From NCBI RefSeq assembly GCF_028548475.1, contig NZ_JAQQLE010000015.1, positions 47,285-111,284 on the forward strand: a DNA stretch of 64,000 bases, read 5' to 3'. The DNA comes from Vogesella margarita (GTDB taxonomy: Bacteria > Pseudomonadota > Gammaproteobacteria > Burkholderiales > Chromobacteriaceae). The notes below the pieces were generated by a model. That model searched no databases. It was not told where the DNA came from and saw only the letters and a program-made list of their open reading frames with translations. A program made the translations under genes and the position numbers. Positions 45,208 to 54,941 of this stretch are shown piece after piece (the stretch's first letter is position 1; each line of letters begins with the position of its first letter).

Positions 45208-46017
45208 TCAGGAAAAAACGCGGTGCGCCAGTGCCGGCAGCCGGCTGCGCACCGAGTGGATGATTTCGGGGTCGATCTCGGCGATCACCACGCCCTCGCC
45301 CTTGTCCAGCTGGGCGACGATGCGCCCCCACGGATCGATGATGAGGCTCTGGCCGTGCGTCTTGCGGCCGTTTTCGTGACTACCGCCCTGCGCCGAGGCC
45401 AGCACATAGCACTGGTTCTCGATGGCGCGGGCGCGCAGCAGCACCTCCCAGTGCGCTTCGCCGGTCTGCGCGGTAAACGCCGCCGGCAATATCAGCAGAT
45501 CGAACGGCGTCATGCGGCGGAACAGCTCGGGGAAACGCAGGTCGTAGCAGATACCGAAGGCAATGTCGGCCAGCAGGGTTTCCGCACGCAGCGGCTGGCT
45601 GCCGGCGACGATGCTGTCCGATTCGCAGTAGCGCTCGCCGTTGCCGGTAAAGCCGAACAGGTGGATCTTGTCGTAGCGGCTGTGCACGCTGCCGTCCGGC
45701 GCGTACAGCAGCAGGCTGTTCAACACCTTGTTGTCGTCGTCGCAGGCCAGCGGCAGCGTGCCGCCCACCAGCCACACGTTGTTGTCGCGCGCCATCGCCG
45801 CCAGCTGCTGCTGGATCGGCCCGTCGCCGAAGGTTTCGCGGATGCGCACCTTGTCGCCTTCCTCGCGCCCCATCAGGCAGAAATACTCCGGCAGCACCAC
45901 CAGTTGCGCGCCGTCACGGGCCGCCTGCGCCACCAGGCGGGCGGCGGTGTCGAGGTTCTGCTGCAAGCGGGTGGTGGACACCATCTGGATGGCGGCGACC
46001 TTGAAAGCTGTCTTCAT
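45208..46017 (-). CDS. Nitrilase-family carbon-nitrogen hydrolase
   Basis: A 269-residue cytoplasmic amidase of the nitrilase superfamily. The catalytic triad is visible: E44 (LPEYF), K117 (YDKIHLF) and C157 ([11 protein letters not shown]). It resembles the Nit1/Nit2 group, whose proteobacterial members repair deaminated glutathione or hydrolyse omega-amides. It lies 11 bases upstream of the tldD start and 9 bases after the yhdP stop, so the three are probably one operon. Confidence 0.88.
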   Translation of the reverse strand: MKTAFKVAAIQMVSTTRLQQNLDTAARLVAQAARDGAQLVVLPEYFCLMGREEGDKVRIRETFGDGPIQQQLAAMARDNNVWLVGGTLPLACDDDNKVLNSLLLYAPDGSVHSRYDKIHLFGFTGNGERYCESDSIVAGSQPLRAETLLADIAFGICYDLRFPELFRRMTPFDLLILPAAFTAQTGEAHWEVLLRARAIENQCYVLASAQGGSHENGRKTHGQSLIIDPWGRIVAQLDKGEGVVIAEIDPEIIHSVRSRLPALAHRVFS

Positions 46018-46026
46018 CTGTGGTCC

Positions 46027-49000
46027 TCAGGGAGTCTTGGGCGGCGCGGGGTCGACATTCTCCCCCACCTTGCTGACCTGCGGATCGGTCAGGCTACCGC
46101 TGATCTGGTATTCAAAGGAAAATACCTGATTAATCGGGTCTTGCAATATTTTTTGCGTCAGCAGCGTCGCCGCGCCCAGCGCCGGATTGATCAGCGCGGC
46201 GCCGGCCAGCAGCGAAACGCTCTCGGAAACGTGCGGCGTGATGCGGGCACGCACGTTCTGCTGGTTGCGCGGCAGGTCGGCCTCGCCGCGCAGGGTGACC
46301 TGCGCCGCCGGCCCGCTCATGCGCACATCGTCAGAGGCAAACACCCCGTCGCGGATGGCGGCGGTGCCGGTGATCGCGTCAAAGGCGAAGCCGCTGCTGA
46401 ACACGTCGGTGAAATCCAGCCGGATGCGGCGCGACAGCGACTGCAGGCTGAGGATGCCCAGCAGGCGCGCAACGCCAGGGTTGACCTGGGCAAAGCGGCC
46501 GTTGCGCACGTCCAGCCGCAGCTGGCCGCCGAGGCGCGCCAGTTCGAAGTCGTGCAGGCGGCCCGGCCACGCCAGCTGGCCGTCCAGCCGGCCACGGCCG
46601 CCGTACAGCGCGTCCGCGATGCCGAAGCGCGTCAACAGTCCGCCGGCGTCCTCGGTATCGAAGGCGAGATCGACCCGCGTCTGCGGCTGGCGGCTGCCCT
46701 CGCGCGGCGCCACGCCATTGAGCTGCAGGCGACCTTCCGGCATCTGCAGCGTGACCTTGTCCAGCTGCCACTGCTCGCCGCGCGGCTGCGCCAGCAGCGT
46801 CAGCTGGCCAAGCTGGTAGCGCTCCCAGAACAGCTGTGCTACCGCCACGTCCAGCGCCGGCACGCTGACATCGGTCAGCAACGACTCGGCACCAGCGTCG
46901 CCGGCCGCCGACGCCTCTTCCGGCAACGGCAGGGTCAGTCGCGACAGCTTCGCCTCGACCCGCCCGTCGCCGTCCGCGCTGTAGTGCAACTGGCCGGCTG
47001 CCTCGCGGCTGTCCAGCTGCAGCTGCAGCGGAGCCTCGCTACTTGGCCAGTCGAGGCACCCATCCACGTCGTGCAGCCGGTAATTGGCCAGCTGCAACAG
47101 CGGCGTCGCCAGCTGCAATTGCAGCGGCAGGGCTGCGCCCTCCGTCGTGCCGGCTGTGCCGGCCAGCTGCCGCACCACGCCCAGCCACGGCAACAGGTCC
47201 AGTTGCGGCTGGCGGATGGCGATGCCGATCTGCTGCGGGCTGGCCGGCACCTCGGTGCCGACGCCGACCCCGACGCCACGCAGATTGCCGTGGCTATCCA
47301 GCGTCACCGTGCCCTGCGCCCTATCCTGCTGCTGCCAGGCCAGTTGCCAGCCCTGCAAGGTTGGCCGCAGGCGCAGCTGCAGCGGCCATTCGGCGTCGGC
47401 CGGCTTGGCCAGCGGTGCCGGCGCCTGGATGGTCACGCCTTGCAGGCTCAGCAGCAGCTGCAGGTCATCCAGATTGTTGCTGATGTCAAAATTGGCCTGG
47501 TACGGCGTGCGGCCGGACACCAGCGGCGACAGCAGCGGCACGTACCGCTGCAACACCGGGGTGATGGCGGCGTCGCCCTGCACCGCAAACTGCATCACGT
47601 CGTCGCGGCGCTGGGTCGCCGTCAGCCGTCCCTGCCCGCCGAAGGCGGCAAAGCCGATGCCCGGCGAGCTCACGCCGCGCTCGTTGAACAGCAGCACGCC
47701 GCGCACTTCCTGCAACGGCGGCAGCGGCAGCTGGCGGAACTGCAGACTATTGCCGGGCAGGCTCACCTCGCCGCGCACCTTGCTCTGCAGCAGCGCCGAC
47801 AGCGGAATGTCCAGTCCCAGCTTCAGCGCGGCCTCGCCCTGGCTGTCGATGGTCGACAGGAAACCGCCCAGCCAGCCGTCCACCGGGCTGCTGCGGGTAT
47901 AGGCCAGCATCTGCGGCAGCGCGCCGCGCGCCTGGCCGTCGATCAGCAGGTGCGCCGGCTGCGTCATCAGGTCCGGCAGGCGCACCTTGACCGCCTGCAG
48001 CGCCACGCCGGCAGTGCGCGCCGTGGTGGCGTCGACCAGCACGTGGTCGTTGCGCATCGCGAACTTGCCGTCGATGGCGGTGAGGTCCGGCCACGCGCGG
48101 TCGAAGCGCAACACGCCGCCGACCACCTCGGCGTCGACATCGAAACGGCCGCCGGCGTCGTTGCCGAACGGGAAGCGGCTGAAGTCGCCCTCCACCCGCG
48201 CCGTCACATTGCGCGCCGTGCCGCCGACCAGCGCCATGTCCAGCCAGTCCAGCGTGCTGCGGCCGATCACCGCCGGCAGGTAGCGGCTGACGCGGGCGAC
48301 CGCCACCTGCGGCACGCTGATGTCCAGCCGGCCCTGCGGCGCGCCCTGCGCCGGCAGCAGCCCCTGTCCGCTCAGCTCCGCCTTCAGATCGGGGGTTTGC
48401 AGGCGCAGGGCCGGCAGCGTGAACTGCCAGCCCTGGACCTGGCCCTGCCGCTGCCAGCGCAGCTGGCCGGCCAGTTGCTGCAAAGCCAGCGGCTCGGCCA
48501 GTTGCTGCGGCCATGCCAGTGTCAGCCCCTGCCCCGACAGCGACAGCTCGCCGCCGTCGCGCGCCAGCTTCAATTCGCCGTCGACGCCGCCCTGCAAGGC
48601 CGGGCTGGCGTCCAGGGTTGGCCGCAACTGGCGGAAGGCCGTGCTCAGCCGGTAGTCACGCGGCGTCCGCCACGGCCCCTGCCACTGCCAGCTGGTCTTG
48701 GCCAGCTCGCCGTCCAGCGCCGACAGCGGCAGCTCGCGCAGCACCGCGATGCGTTGCTGCAGCACGGGCCACAGCCCCGCCAGCGACACCCCGGACAACT
48801 GCACGCGGCCGCCGCGCTGCTCGTGCCACTTGGCGTCGACCGTCGCGTCGCGCAGCAGCGGGCCGAACTCGCCGGACAGCGTCAAATGGCTGGCCTGCAG
48901 CTGGTGCTCGCCTGCCGCCGCGCTGCGGTAATCCACTTCGCCCGCCAGGCGCGGCAAGGGCAGATCACGCCGCTGCAGCGCCAGCGACACGTCATCCACT

Positions 49001-49890
49001 TGCCAGCGCCCCTGCAGCGCGGTGATGCGGCCCTCGGCAAACGCGGCCGTCAGCCGCGAGCTGGCACGACCCTGGCCGGCAAACGGCGCCGTCGGCCAGT
49101 AGCGCTTGAGTAGCGACAGCTCGCCGCTGCCGGCGGCGAGCGTCAGTTCGCCCTGCCATTGCCGCCAGTCGGCGACGGCACCGCCCTGCCAGCCGGCATC
49201 CAGCAGCAGGCCAGGCAGCAGCGGGCTGTCCGGACGGCCGTGCAGTTGCAGTCGGTGGCCGCGCCAGTTGTCCTGCAGCTGCAGGGTCAGCCCCTCCAGC
49301 CGCAGCACCGGCAAGGCCAGCAACTGGTCGTGCCAGCTCAGCTGTTTCAGGCTCAGCGTGATGCTGTCCTGGCGCAGCAGCCAGTCCAGCAAGCGGTTGT
49401 CGCCCTGGCCGCCGGACAGCGCGATGCCGTTCAGGCTAAGCCGCCCGTGGGGGTCGCGCTGCAGCGCCAGTTGCAAATCGTCCAGCTGCAGGCTGGCCAG
49501 CCGCGGTTCGAGATAGAGCCAGCTCTTCCATGCCGGAATCACCTCCACCCGCGACAGGCGGATGGCGCTGGCGCGCGATACCGGCCGCACCCGGACGTCA
49601 TGCAGGGTCAGCACCGGTGCCCACCACAGCCACTCGCCGTCGATGCGGCCAACCTTGATCGCCATGCCGCTGGCCTCGCCCAGCGACTGTTCAAGATACG
49701 GGCGCAAACGGTCCAGATTCGGCAGCAGGACAAAACGGAAACTCAGGAAGGAAACGGCCAGCAGCAACAGTACCGCGGCCAGTAGCCAGGCAGCGGCACG
49801 CAGGATGCGACGGGCAACCCGCAGGATGCGCCAGCTGCGGTCAGGCGGCGTTACATCGGACGGGGAAGTGGGGGTAGAATGGTCAGTCAC
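46027..49890 (-). CDS. yhdP: YhdP family AsmA-like inter-membrane protein
   Basis: A very large protein (about 1287 residues) with one N-terminal membrane helix (LRAAAWLLAAVLLLLAVSFL, about 30-50) and a long periplasmic beta-rich body. Such proteins, with TamB and YdbH, bridge the two membranes and carry phospholipids to the outer membrane. The C-terminal AsmA-like part contains DVFSSGFAFDAITGTAAIRDGVF and closes with SLTDPQVSKVGENVDPAPP. The frame is open to 49941; I chose the GTG at 49890 because it avoids overlap with glnE, but an ATG at 49917 is also possible. Several motif copies lie inside. Confidence 0.9.
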   Translation of the reverse strand: MTDHSTPTSPSDVTPPDRSWRILRVARRILRAAAWLLAAVLLLLAVSFLSFRFVLLPNLDRLRPYLEQSLGEASGMAIKVGRIDGEWLWWAPVLTLHDVRVRPVSRASAIRLSRVEVIPAWKSWLYLEPRLASLQLDDLQLALQRDPHGRLSLNGIALSGGQGDNRLLDWLLRQDSITLSLKQLSWHDQLLALPVLRLEGLTLQLQDNWRGHRLQLHGRPDSPLLPGLLLDAGWQGGAVADWRQWQGELTLAAGSGELSLLKRYWPTAPFAGQGRASSRLTAAFAEGRITALQGRWQVDDVSLALQRRDLPLPRLAGEVDYRSAAAGEHQLQASHLTLSGEFGPLLRDATVDAKWHEQRGGRVQLSGVSLAGLWPVLQQRIAVLRELPLSALDGELAKTSWQWQGPWRTPRDYRLSTAFRQLRPTLDASPALQGGVDGELKLARDGGELSLSGQGLTLAWPQQLAEPLALQQLAGQLRWQRQGQVQGWQFTLPALRLQTPDLKAELSGQGLLPAQGAPQGRLDISVPQVAVARVSRYLPAVIGRSTLDWLDMALVGGTARNVTARVEGDFSRFPFGNDAGGRFDVDAEVVGGVLRFDRAWPDLTAIDGKFAMRNDHVLVDATTARTAGVALQAVKVRLPDLMTQPAHLLIDGQARGALPQMLAYTRSSPVDGWLGGFLSTIDSQGEAALKLGLDIPLSALLQSKVRGEVSLPGNSLQFRQLPLPPLQEVRGVLLFNERGVSSPGIGFAAFGGQGRLTATQRRDDVMQFAVQGDAAITPVLQRYVPLLSPLVSGRTPYQANFDISNNLDDLQLLLSLQGVTIQAPAPLAKPADAEWPLQLRLRPTLQGWQLAWQQQDRAQGTVTLDSHGNLRGVGVGVGTEVPASPQQIGIAIRQPQLDLLPWLGVVRQLAGTAGTTEGAALPLQLQLATPLLQLANYRLHDVDGCLDWPSSEAPLQLQLDSREAAGQLHYSADGDGRVEAKLSRLTLPLPEEASAAGDAGAESLLTDVSVPALDVAVAQLFWERYQLGQLTLLAQPRGEQWQLDKVTLQMPEGRLQLNGVAPREGSRQPQTRVDLAFDTEDAGGLLTRFGIADALYGGRGRLDGQLAWPGRLHDFELARLGGQLRLDVRNGRFAQVNPGVARLLGILSLQSLSRRIRLDFTDVFSSGFAFDAITGTAAIRDGVFASDDVRMSGPAAQVTLRGEADLPRNQQNVRARITPHVSESVSLLAGAALINPALGAATLLTQKILQDPINQVFSFEYQISGSLTDPQVSKVGENVDPAPPKTP

Positions 49891-49918
49891 GATTTCGTCA
49901 TAGCGTTGAAAGCGCATT

Positions 49919-52585
49919 ATGCCAGCAAATACCGCCGCCATCGCCTCTGCGCGCGCATTCAGTTATTACCTCGACCGCCTGCTTGGCGCCCGTCCCGAAC
50001 AATTCGAAAGGTTGGCCGCAAGGCTGGATCACTGTTTTGACTTGGCGGAGATGACGGCGTTCGCCGACTGGCCGGCTTTCGACAGCATCGACGCGCTGAT
50101 GCCGGCGCTACGCCAGCTGCGCGCCGCGGTGATGGCACGGCTGATCACCCGCGATCACGCTGGCCTCGCCGACCTGCACGAAGTCGTCACCACCATCAGC
50201 GCGCTGGCCGATTTTGCCGTGCAGCAGGCATTGCCGGTGGCACGGCGCAGCCTGGCGCAGTTCGGCGACCCGATCGGCGAGGAAAGCGGCGAGATGCAGC
50301 AGCTGATCGTGATCGGCATGGGCAAGCTCGGCGGCTTCGAGCTGAACGTGTCCTCCGACATCGACCTGATCTTCATCTATCCGGAAGACGGCGACACCAA
50401 CGGTCAGCGCAAGACCTCCAACCACGAATACTTCACCCGCCTCGGCAAGGAGCTGATCCGCGCCATCAACGACCTCACCTACGATGGTCAGGTGTTCCGC
50501 GTCGACATGCGCCTGCGCCCGTACGGCGACTCTGGCCCACTGGTGATGAGCCTAGCGGCGCTGGAAAACTACCTGCTGAGCCAGGGTCGCGAGTGGGAAC
50601 GCTACGCCTGGATCAAGGCGCGGGTGATGTGCGGCGACGACAGCTACCTGTCGCAGCTGGTGCGCCCCTTCGTGTACCGCAAGTACATGGACTACGGCGC
50701 CTACGGCGCGATGCGCGAGCTGCACGCGCAGATCCGCCGCGAGGTGGCACGCCGCGACATGGCGGAAAACATCAAGCTGGGGCCGGGCGGCATCCGCGAG
50801 GTGGAGTTCATCGCCCAGGTGTTCCAGCTGATCCGCGGCGGCCGCGAGCGCCGCCTGCAGCTGAAGAGCACGCGCGACACCTACGCCGTGCTGGCCGAAT
50901 TGCGCCTGCTGGAGCCGGAAACGGTCAGCGAGCTGCTGGAGGCCTACACCTTCCTGCGCAATCTGGAGCACCGCCTGCAGTACCTCGACGACCAGCAGAC
51001 GCAAAACCTGCCGACTGGCGAGGAGAACCGCCAGCGCATCGCCGCCAGCATGGGCTTTGCCGACTGGCACGGCTTCCTCGACGTACTCAACCAGCACCGC
51101 CGCCGCGTCACCCGTCACTTCGAGCAGGTTTTCTTCCTGCCGACCGAAGGCGCCGCTGCCCACCCGCTGCAGGCGCTGTGGCAGGAGCTGGCCGATAACG
51201 ACATCAGCGCCACGCTGCAGCAGCTGGGTTACCACAACGCCGCCGACGTGCAGCGCCAGCTACGCAGCCTTGCCGCCAGCCAGCGCTACCAGCAGATGCC
51301 GGACAGCAGCCGCAAGAAACTGGACGCGCTGATCCCGCCGCTGATCGAGGTCGCCGCCGGTTTCGACAACCCGGACCTGACGCTGTCGCGCATCCTGACC
51401 CTGCTGGAAACCATCAGCCGCCGCGCCTCCTACCTGTCGCTGCTGCAGGAGTATCCGCAGACGCTGCAGCGGCTGGCGTCGCTGTACTCGGCCAGTGCCT
51501 GGGTGTCGGCCTACCTCAACCGCCACCCCATCCTGCTCGACGAGCTGCTGGACGCGCGCGTACTGTACGCCAGCCCGGACTGGCCGCAGCTGGCGGCGCA
51601 GCTGGAACAGCAGCTAGCCGACTGCCAGGGCGATGTCGAGGCGCAGATGGACACCCTGCGCCATTTCCAGCACGCGCAGACCTTCCGCCTGGTGGCGCAG
51701 GATCTGGCCGGGATGTGGACGCTGGAGGCGCTGTCCGACGAACTGTCGGCACTGGCCGACATGGTGCTGGACGCCACCTTGCGCCACGCCTGGCTGGACC
51801 TGCCCAAGCGCCACTGCGAGGTGCCGCGCTTCAGCATCATCGGTTACGGCAAACTGGGCGGCAAGGAGCTGGGCTACGCCTCCGATCTCGACGTGATCTT
51901 CCTCTACGACGATGACCACCCGGACGCCCCCGAGCTGTACTCGCGACTGGCGCGCAAGCTGACCACTTGGCTGACCAGCGTCACCGCCGCCGGTTCGCTG
52001 TACGACATCGATCTGCGCCTGCGCCCCAACGGCACCAGCGGCCTCCTGGTCAGCACTGTGGACGCCTTCCGCCAGTACCAGCAGAAGGACGCCTGGCTGT
52101 GGGAGCACCAGGCACTGACCCGTGCCCGCTTCGTCTGCGGCGACGCGGCGATCGGCCAGCAGTTCGAGGCCATCCGCCACCAGGTACTGACCCAGCCGCG
52201 CGACATCGGCCCGCTGCGCGACGAGGTACTGGGGATGCGCAACAAGATGCTGGAAAGCCACCCGCCCCGCGACGCCGACGTCAAGCATGCGCGCGGCGGC
52301 ATCGTCGATGTCGAGTTCATCACCCAGTTCCTGATCCTGGCGCACGCCAGCCAGCACCCGGAGCTGACCCGCAACAGCGGCAACATCGCCCTGCTCGGCG
52401 CTGCGGCCAACGTTGGCCTGATTCCGGCCGAGCTGGCCAGCCAGGGACAGAGCGCCTATCGCCACTACCGGCGGCTGCAGCACGCGGCGCGGCTCAACGA
52501 CAGCCAGACCACCGACGACATCCCGCAGGAAGACTACCGCCACGTGCGCGAGCTGTGGCGGTGCGTGATGCAGGATGAAGCTTGA
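49919..52585 (+). CDS. glnE: Bifunctional glutamine synthetase adenylyltransferase/deadenylase
   Basis: Adds and removes AMP on glutamine synthetase in response to PII signals. It has 888 residues, slightly shorter than E. coli (946). The deadenylase half has GMGKLGGFELNVSSDIDLIFIYPE near 126-149 and the adenylylating half has GYGKLGGKELGYASDLDVIFLYDD near 642-665. Both G-x-G-K-L-G-G and D-x-D nucleotidyltransferase marks are intact. It is divergent from yhdP, with starts only 28 bases apart. Confidence 0.96.
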   Translation: MPANTAAIASARAFSYYLDRLLGARPEQFERLAARLDHCFDLAEMTAFADWPAFDSIDALMPALRQLRAAVMARLITRDHAGLADLHEVVTTISALADFAVQQALPVARRSLAQFGDPIGEESGEMQQLIVIGMGKLGGFELNVSSDIDLIFIYPEDGDTNGQRKTSNHEYFTRLGKELIRAINDLTYDGQVFRVDMRLRPYGDSGPLVMSLAALENYLLSQGREWERYAWIKARVMCGDDSYLSQLVRPFVYRKYMDYGAYGAMRELHAQIRREVARRDMAENIKLGPGGIREVEFIAQVFQLIRGGRERRLQLKSTRDTYAVLAELRLLEPETVSELLEAYTFLRNLEHRLQYLDDQQTQNLPTGEENRQRIAASMGFADWHGFLDVLNQHRRRVTRHFEQVFFLPTEGAAAHPLQALWQELADNDISATLQQLGYHNAADVQRQLRSLAASQRYQQMPDSSRKKLDALIPPLIEVAAGFDNPDLTLSRILTLLETISRRASYLSLLQEYPQTLQRLASLYSASAWVSAYLNRHPILLDELLDARVLYASPDWPQLAAQLEQQLADCQGDVEAQMDTLRHFQHAQTFRLVAQDLAGMWTLEALSDELSALADMVLDATLRHAWLDLPKRHCEVPRFSIIGYGKLGGKELGYASDLDVIFLYDDDHPDAPELYSRLARKLTTWLTSVTAAGSLYDIDLRLRPNGTSGLLVSTVDAFRQYQQKDAWLWEHQALTRARFVCGDAAIGQQFEAIRHQVLTQPRDIGPLRDEVLGMRNKMLESHPPRDADVKHARGGIVDVEFITQFLILAHASQHPELTRNSGNIALLGAAANVGLIPAELASQGQSAYRHYRRLQHAARLNDSQTTDDIPQEDYRHVRELWRCVMQDEA

Positions 52586-52609
52586 AAACACAAGCGCAAC
52601 ACTCGGCGC

Positions 52610-52615
52610 TATAAT
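52610..52615 (+). promoter_or_regulatory. Candidate -10 element of ilvE inside a small palindrome
   Basis: A perfect TATAAT, 41 bases before the ilvE start. It is framed by GGCGC and GCGCC (52606-52621). No good -35 is seen at 17 bases; TTGAAA lies 22 bases upstream. Confidence 0.5.
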
Positions 52616-52655
52616 TGCGCCACATTAAAAACAGGACTACAGCGGAGAATTCACC

Positions 52656-53579
52656 ATGTCGATGGCAGATCGCGACGGTTTTATCTGGTACGACGGACAA
52701 CTGGTTGACTGGCGCAACGCCACCACCCACGTGCTGACCCACACCCTGCACTACGGCATGGGCGTGTTCGAAGGCGTGCGCGCCTACGAGACACCGAAGG
52801 GCCCGGCCATCTTCCGTCTGCAGGACCATACCGACCGCCTGTTCCGCTCCGCCAAGATCCTCGGCATGGACCTGCCGTTCAGCAAGGAACAGATCAACCA
52901 GGCGCACATCGACGTGGTGCGCGCCAACCAGCTCAAGTCCTGCTACTTCCGCCCGATGGCGTTCTACGGCTCCGGCAAGCTCGGCATCGCGCCGAAAAAG
53001 GACGACGTGCAGGTGATCGTCGCCGCCTGGCCGTGGGGCGCCTATCTCGGCGAGGAAGGCCTGGAACAAGGCATCCGCGTCAAGACCAGCTCGTTCACCC
53101 GCCACCACGTCAACATCACCATGTGCAAGGCGAAGGCGAACGGCAACTACATGAATTCCATCCTCGCTAACAACGAGGCGACGGCAGATGGCTACGACGA
53201 GGCGCTGCTGCTGGATGTGGACGGCTTCGTGGCCGAAGGCTCCGGCGAGAACATCTTCATCGTCCGCAAGGGCAAGCTGTACACCCCGGACCTGACCTCC
53301 GCACTGGAAGGCATCACCCGCGACACCGTGGTGCAACTGGCGCAGGAGATGGGGCTGCAGATCATCGAAAAACGCATTACCCGCGACGAAGTCTATACCG
53401 CCGACGAAGCATTCTTCACCGGCACCGCCGCCGAAGTGACTCCGATCCGCGAGCTGGATCGCCGCAGCATCGGCGAAGGCAAGCGCGGCCCGATCACCAC
53501 CGAAATCCAGAAGCGCTACTTCGATTGCGTCAAGGGTCTGGACGCCGGCAAGCAAGACTGGCTCACCTACATCGATTAA
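52656..53579 (+). CDS. ilvE: Branched-chain amino acid aminotransferase
   Basis: A fold-type IV PLP transaminase for the last step of valine, leucine and isoleucine synthesis. It has 307 residues. Visible are THTLHYGMGVFEGVRAY (near 28-44), the PLP lysine in ITMCKAKANGNYMNSILANNEA (K157 region), E-G-S-G-E-N-I-F near 191-198 and FFTGTAAEVTPI near 253-264. The length and hallmarks match IlvE rather than D-amino-acid transaminase. GGAG lies about 9 bases before the ATG. Confidence 0.95.
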   Translation: MSMADRDGFIWYDGQLVDWRNATTHVLTHTLHYGMGVFEGVRAYETPKGPAIFRLQDHTDRLFRSAKILGMDLPFSKEQINQAHIDVVRANQLKSCYFRPMAFYGSGKLGIAPKKDDVQVIVAAWPWGAYLGEEGLEQGIRVKTSSFTRHHVNITMCKAKANGNYMNSILANNEATADGYDEALLLDVDGFVAEGSGENIFIVRKGKLYTPDLTSALEGITRDTVVQLAQEMGLQIIEKRITRDEVYTADEAFFTGTAAEVTPIRELDRRSIGEGKRGPITTEIQKRYFDCVKGLDAGKQDWLTYID

Positions 53580-53627
53580 CCCATTGGCTAGCCGCCCCGA
53601 CCAGGGGCACACAAGAAAGTACGAAAC

Positions 53628-53831
53628 ATGGCAGAACTGAAAGAAAACACCGCTCGCTTTATCGAAGTCACGGCAAAAGACCTGCCGCTGCACTGCCCGA
53701 CACCGGACATGCTGAAGTGGAACTCGCACCCGCGCGTGTTCCTGCCTATCGTGAAAAACGGCGGCGAGGCCCTGTGCCCGTACTGCGGCACCCACTACAA
53801 GCTGACCGGCCCGGTTAGCGGCCACCACTAA
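53628..53831 (+). CDS. Zinc-finger domain protein of the CHCC type
   Basis: A 67-residue protein with C-P-x-C at ALCPYCG (C50, C53), an upstream C23 (LHCPTPD) and the conserved H33 (SHPRVFLP). The pattern C-H-C-C is that of the NDUFS6-like family (zf-CHCC). Such small proteins sit next to ilvE in betaproteobacteria; their role is not established. It lies 48 bases after ilvE and is followed by a terminator. Confidence 0.85.
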   Translation: MAELKENTARFIEVTAKDLPLHCPTPDMLKWNSHPRVFLPIVKNGGEALCPYCGTHYKLTGPVSGHH

Positions 53832-53850
53832 GCCTTCCTGCCCAATGGAC

Positions 53851-53879
53851 AAAGGTGCGGCTTGCGCTGCACCTTTTTT
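53851..53879 (+). terminator. Terminator after the ilvE-zinc-finger pair
   Basis: AAAGGTGC / GCACCTTT stem with a 10-base loop followed by T-run, just before waaF. Confidence 0.75.
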
Positions 53880-53888
53880 GCTTGATAC

Positions 53889-54941
53889 ATGATCAAAAAG
53901 CTACTGGTAATCGGCCCTTCCTGGGTGGGTGACGGCGTGATGGCGCAGCCGCTGTACCGCCGCCTGCACGAGCGTCACCCAGGACTGGAGCTGCACGTGT
54001 TCGCCCCCGCCTGGACCCTGCCGCTGCTGGCTCGGATGCCGGAGGTGGCCAAGGCGCACCTCAACCCATTCGGGCACGGTCAGCTGCGCCTGCGCGAGCG
54101 TTGGCGCGTGGCGCGCTCCCTCCACCGCGAAGGTTTCGACCAGGTGGTGGTGCTGCCCAATTCGCTCAAGGCGGCGCTGATCCCCTTCCTGGCCGGCATT
54201 CCGCTGCGCACCGGCTTCACCGGCGAACTGCGCTACGGCCTGCTCAACGACACCCGCGAGCTGGACGAACACGAGCTGCCGACCATGGTCGAGCGCTTCT
54301 GCATCTTGGCCGAGGAGCCGCGCCACGCGCTGCACCGCCCGATCCCGCACCCCAGCCTCAGCTCGCAGGCGGCCGCCCAGCAGGCTGTCGCCGTACGCCT
54401 CGGCCTGTCGCTGGACAAACCGGTGGTCGCGATGTGCCCCGGTGCCGAATACGGTCCGGCCAAACGTTGGCCGCCGCGCCACTTCGCCGCACTGGCGGCG
54501 GCGCTGGACAGCCGCGGCTACCAGGTATGGCTGTTCGGTTCGGCCAAGGATCAGGACATCGGCGAGGAAATCAGCCGGCTGGCCCAAGGCAAGGCACTCA
54601 ACCTGTGCGGCAAGACCGGCCTCGACGAAGCCATCGACCTGATGGGGCTGGCCAAGCTGGCGGTATGCAACGACTCCGGCCTGATGCACGTTGCCGCCGC
54701 GCTGCACATTCCGCTGGTGGCGCTGTACGGCTCGTCCAGTCCGGACTTCACGCCGCCACTCAGCGACCGCGCCGAAATCGTCAACCTCAACCTGGACTGC
54801 AGCCCCTGTTTCGAGCGCACCTGCCCGTACCAGCACATGCGCTGCTTGGAAGACATGCTGCCGGAGCGGGTACTGCAGGCCTGCCTGAAGCAGCTGGATA
54901 TCCGGCCATCCTGCCCCTCACAAGAAACGGCGACACCCTAA
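53889..54941 (+). CDS. waaF: Lipopolysaccharide heptosyltransferase II
   Basis: Adds the second heptose to the LPS inner core at the inner face of the inner membrane. A GT-9 enzyme of 350 residues with KLLVIGPSWVGDGVMAQPLYRRL at the N terminus, MCPGAEYGPAKRWPPRHFAAL near 181-201, and the donor-binding block LCGKTGLDEAIDLMGLAKLAVCNDSGLMHVAAALHIPLVALYGSSSP near 239-285. The cysteine-rich end C-S-P-C-F-E-R-T-C-P resembles other WaaF. Its stop abuts the next ATG. Confidence 0.93.
   Translation: MIKKLLVIGPSWVGDGVMAQPLYRRLHERHPGLELHVFAPAWTLPLLARMPEVAKAHLNPFGHGQLRLRERWRVARSLHREGFDQVVVLPNSLKAALIPFLAGIPLRTGFTGELRYGLLNDTRELDEHELPTMVERFCILAEEPRHALHRPIPHPSLSSQAAAQQAVAVRLGLSLDKPVVAMCPGAEYGPAKRWPPRHFAALAAALDSRGYQVWLFGSAKDQDIGEEISRLAQGKALNLCGKTGLDEAIDLMGLAKLAVCNDSGLMHVAAALHIPLVALYGSSSPDFTPPLSDRAEIVNLNLDCSPCFERTCPYQHMRCLEDMLPERVLQACLKQLDIRPSCPSQETATP

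Noticed and set aside
45202..49113. A 1303-codon plus-strand frame opposite the nitrilase and yhdP genes
   Set aside because: Arg/Gln/His-rich low-complexity sequence; the real genes on the minus strand have recognisable domains.
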